A DNA stretch of 64,000 bases from positions 1 through 64,000 of the forward strand of contig JAZNHG010000035.1 of NCBI GenBank assembly GCA_045576855.1. The letters are read 5' to 3'. Each line of letters opens with the position of its first letter. Positions within the stretch are counted from its first letter, which is position 1. Made by a program: the position numbers and the translations under genes. Below, one piece after another: positions 61,872-64,000 of this stretch. The notes beneath the pieces were generated by a model. That model made no database searches. It saw only the letters and a list, made by a program, of their open reading frames with translations, and was not told where the DNA came from. Source of the DNA: Colimorpha sp045576855. GTDB lineage: Bacteria; Bacteroidota; Bacteroidia; Bacteroidales; P3.

Positions 61872-61926
61872 ATCGTTTAACCATCGTTCTACCATCCATG
61901 ATGGTCGAACAATGGTAGAACGATAG
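61872..61926. repeat. 55-bp degenerate 11-bp array / inverted repeat
   Basis: ATCGTTTAACC, ATCGTTCTACC, ATCCATGATGG, TCGAACAATGG, TAGAACGATAG: five 11-bp units arranged almost as a palindrome (ATCGTTCTACCAT pairs with ATGGTAGAACGAT). It lies between the divergent AddA-like and mutA genes. The remaining 61927-62110 shows no gene. Confidence 0.65.
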
Positions 61927-62110
61927 ACGTACAACAGTCGAAAAGAGTGCGGATGCACCAAGCTGTATGACGGCAAACCGGAGCCAAACGCCACCGAAAC
62001 GACCACCAAACGGCGCGCCTGTGGCGCGGCCCTGCCGCCTCACCCCCCTGCCGACAGCCGCCCGGCAAAGCGGACCGGCATCGGAAAAATCCCGGAACCG
62101 CACTAAATAA

Positions 62111-62142
62111 TTTGATACAATAATATTTTTTCGTATCTTTGC
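62111..62142 (+). promoter_or_regulatory. Promoter of mutA
   Basis: TTTG at 62111-62114 and TATCTTTGC at 62134-62142, 19 bases apart, match the Bacteroidota -33/-7 consensus; leader about 30 bases. Confidence 0.75.
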
Positions 62143-62177
62143 TTTTTCAAGACGAAAAGAACAAACGATACAATATA

Positions 62178-64000
62178 ATGGAAAACAACAAATTATTCAG
62201 CGAATTCCCGCCCGTTTCGACCGAAAAATGGGAAGAGGTAATCAACAAAGACCTCAAGGGAGCCGACTACGACAAGAAACTGGTATGGCACACCATCGAA
62301 GGCTTCAACGTGCGCCCCTACTATCGAGCCGAGAACCTCGAAGGGCTGGACTATCTGGAGTCGAACCCCGGCGAGAAGCCCTACACCCGCGGCCACCAGA
62401 AGGGCGGCAACGAGTGGGAGGTGCGCCAGGACATTCACGTGCCCGACATGGCCGAAGCCAACCGCATAGCCCTCGATGCCGTGGAGCGCGGTGCCACCGC
62501 CCTCGGCCTCTGCGCCAAGCAGGTCTCGTCCGTCGACGACTTGGCAGTCCTGCTCAAAGGCATCTATATCAATGCCGTGAGCATCAACTTCATGTGCTCG
62601 CAGGACTACCTGCAGCTCCTCAAACTCTATGTTGAATATGCCCGTCGCGAAGGCTACGACACCAAGGAACTCCGCGGCTCTACCGACTTCGACCCCTTCC
62701 GCTATGCGCTGCATCATGGACGGTTCCACCGTGGCGAGGAAGGCGACCTGCAGATGGCCCGCCAGCTGGTAGAATATGCCCACGAGGAGCTGCCCGGCTT
62801 CCGCGTGCTGACGGTGAACAGCGTCGTGCTGCACAATGCCGGCGCCAACATCGTCCAGGAGCTCGGCTTCGGCCTGGCCGCCGCCAACGAGCTGGTTGCT
62901 CGCCTGACCGATATGGGCTGCAAGATGGAGCACGCCGGCCGCTCTATCGTGCTCAACGTGGGTGTGGGCAGCACCTACTTCATGGAGATTGCCAAGATAC
63001 GCGCCGCCCGTCTGCTCTGGAGCAAGATAGTGGAACAGTACAAGCCCGAGTGCGACTGCCCCTACAAACTCTTCATCAACGCCACCACCAGCCGCTGGAA
63101 CCAGTCGGTCTACGACCCCTACGTCAACATGCTGCGCAGCACCACCGAAGCCATGTCCTCGGCCGTGGCCGGTGCCGACTCCATATCGGTGCTGCCCTTC
63201 GACAACGCCTACAAGCAAGCCGACGACTTCGGCTACCGCATTGCCCGCAACCAGCAGTTGCTCCTCAAGGAGGAGAGCTACCTCGACAAGATTGTCGACC
63301 CCGCCGCCGGCAGTTACTATATCGAAAACCTCACCGACAAGATAGCCCAGGGCGCCTGGCAGCACTTCCTGAAAGTGGAAGAAGCCGGCGGCTTCTGCAA
63401 GGCCATCCGCCAGGGTCTGGTGCAGGACGAGGTGATGGAGACCGCCCGCAAGCGCGACCTCGACATCGCCACCCGCAAGACCACCATCCTCGGCACCAAC
63501 CAGTATCCCAACCTGCTGGAGCAGATGGGCGACAAGGTGGGCGCAGAAACCCACAAGGGCTGCTGTTGCCACTGCGCCGAGCAGGGCAACGAGGTGAAGG
63601 TGCTGCACGACTATCGCGGCGCCGAGCCCTTCGAGCAGCTGCGTCTGCAGACCGAGCATGCCGCTCATCGCCCCAAGGTGTTCCTGCTCACCTACGGCAA
63701 CCTCACCATGCGCAAGGCTCGCTCCGGCTTCGCCACCAACTTCTTCGGCGTGGCCGGCTATGAGATTATCGACAACCCCGGCTTCGCCACCCCCGAGGAG
63801 GGCGCCAAGGCCGCCCTCGAAAGCGGCGCCGAGGTGGTGGTGCTCTGCTCCAGCGACGACGAATATGCCGAGCTGACCGAGCCCGCCTGCAAGCTCCTCA
63901 AGGGCAAGGTGAAGAGCATCGTCCTCGCCGGCTTCCCCAAGGAGATGGTGGACACCTACCGCGGCTATGGCGTCGACGAGTTCATCCACGTCAAGACAAA
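62178..64000 (+). CDS. mutA: Methylmalonyl-CoA mutase small (beta) subunit, 3' end outside window
   Basis: The 607 visible codons run open to the window edge. The protein opens MENNKLFSEFPPVSTEKWEE and has the mutase TIM-barrel core (for example DFDPFRYALHHG, NVGVGSTYFMEIAKIRAARLLW, FINATTSRWNQSVYDPYVNMLR split over its length, and LPFDNAY, DPAAGSYYIE). The C-terminal Rossmann-like domain (TYGNLTMRKARSGFATNFFG) lacks the DxHxxG cobalamin-binding motif, as expected for the non-catalytic subunit. With MutB it interconverts succinyl-CoA and methylmalonyl-CoA, typically for propionate formation; mutB probably follows just beyond the window. Confidence 0.95.
   Translation, partial: MENNKLFSEFPPVSTEKWEEVINKDLKGADYDKKLVWHTIEGFNVRPYYRAENLEGLDYLESNPGEKPYTRGHQKGGNEWEVRQDIHVPDMAEANRIALDAVERGATALGLCAKQVSSVDDLAVLLKGIYINAVSINFMCSQDYLQLLKLYVEYARREGYDTKELRGSTDFDPFRYALHHGRFHRGEEGDLQMARQLVEYAHEELPGFRVLTVNSVVLHNAGANIVQELGFGLAAANELVARLTDMGCKMEHAGRSIVLNVGVGSTYFMEIAKIRAARLLWSKIVEQYKPECDCPYKLFINATTSRWNQSVYDPYVNMLRSTTEAMSSAVAGADSISVLPFDNAYKQADDFGYRIARNQQLLLKEESYLDKIVDPAAGSYYIENLTDKIAQGAWQHFLKVEEAGGFCKAIRQGLVQDEVMETARKRDLDIATRKTTILGTNQYPNLLEQMGDKVGAETHKGCCCHCAEQGNEVKVLHDYRGAEPFEQLRLQTEHAAHRPKVFLLTYGNLTMRKARSGFATNFFGVAGYEIIDNPGFATPEEGAKAALESGAEVVVLCSSDDEYAELTEPACKLLKGKVKSIVLAGFPKEMVDTYRGYGVDEFIHVKT

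Noticed and set aside
62143..62177. Possible cobalamin riboswitch before the B12-dependent mutase
   Set aside because: The leader is only ~35 bases, far too short for a cobalamin riboswitch, and no B12-box-like sequence is seen.

Overview
The window is a gene-dense stretch of a Bacteroidota chromosome, most likely from the order Bacteroidales. The evidence is the class-specific promoter core TAnnTTTG in front of many genes, the gene families present (SusC-like receptor plus DUF4249 lipoprotein, OMP_b-brl_3 barrel, M56-TonB fusion, BspA-like LRR protein, C10 peptidase, TM1266) and three proteins with type IX secretion system (T9SS) C-terminal domains. Family-level placement is not possible from sequence alone. 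Coding GC is mostly about 55-65% by eye, with clearly AT-richer segments at about 8-12 kb and 53-57.5 kb. No phage, IS transposase, CRISPR array or rRNA operon is visible.

Layout. 0-8 kb: fragment of a DUF6266-like protein, then bamD-like, rpoZ-like omega, coaBC and a lytic transglycosylase on +, a lipoprotein on -, and uvrA on +. 7.7-17.8 kb (-): one operon of an OmpR-type response regulator, a 2,720-residue secreted protein with a T9SS type B tail, a short histidine kinase and a thioesterase. 18.5-29 kb (+): a small outer membrane protein, then a run of tightly packed genes (HerA-like ATPase, M16 peptidase, K+ channel, TonB receptor, DUF4249, 2-hydroxyacid dehydrogenase, DUF3109, lspA) and tRNA-Phe. 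29.1-30.1 kb: a repeat-filled intergenic region. 30.2-31.9 kb (+): TM1266-like regulator and hydG. 32-33.2 kb (-): mtnN-luxS. 33.4-34.6 kb (+): an orphan histidine kinase. 35-43 kb (-): C10 protease, two transglutaminase/DUF3857 proteins, tRNA-Gln, outer membrane barrel. 43.5-51 kb: outer membrane protein (+), then blaI - M56/TonB fusion - LRR lipoprotein (-), three lipoproteins and a BspA-like T9SS protein (-). 51-52.8 kb (-): rpsF-rpsR-rplI downstream of a six-tRNA cluster. 52.9-61.8 kb (-): mutS, ABC-F, tonB, AddA-like helicase-nuclease. 62.2 kb to the end (+): methylmalonyl-CoA mutase small subunit, cut by the window edge.

The most unusual material lies between the genes. At least five, probably six, intergenic regions carry a 55-bp array of five 11-bp units. 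The unit sequence differs between loci, but length, copy number and, in several, a flanking hairpin are kept. Two of these arrays sit in one homologous ~130-bp element in opposite orientations (37/40 identical in its non-repeat part), and two others sit in a shared ~300-bp composite element. A second class consists of 7-bp arrays, often five units; two of them form intercistronic spacers (blaI/M56 and rpsF/rpsR). A third class is a 55-bp-period REP-like palindrome array upstream of the hydG operon that switches orientation, and switches its palindrome sequence, half-way. The giant T9SS cargo gene lying inside its presumed two-component system is the most interesting protein-coding arrangement.
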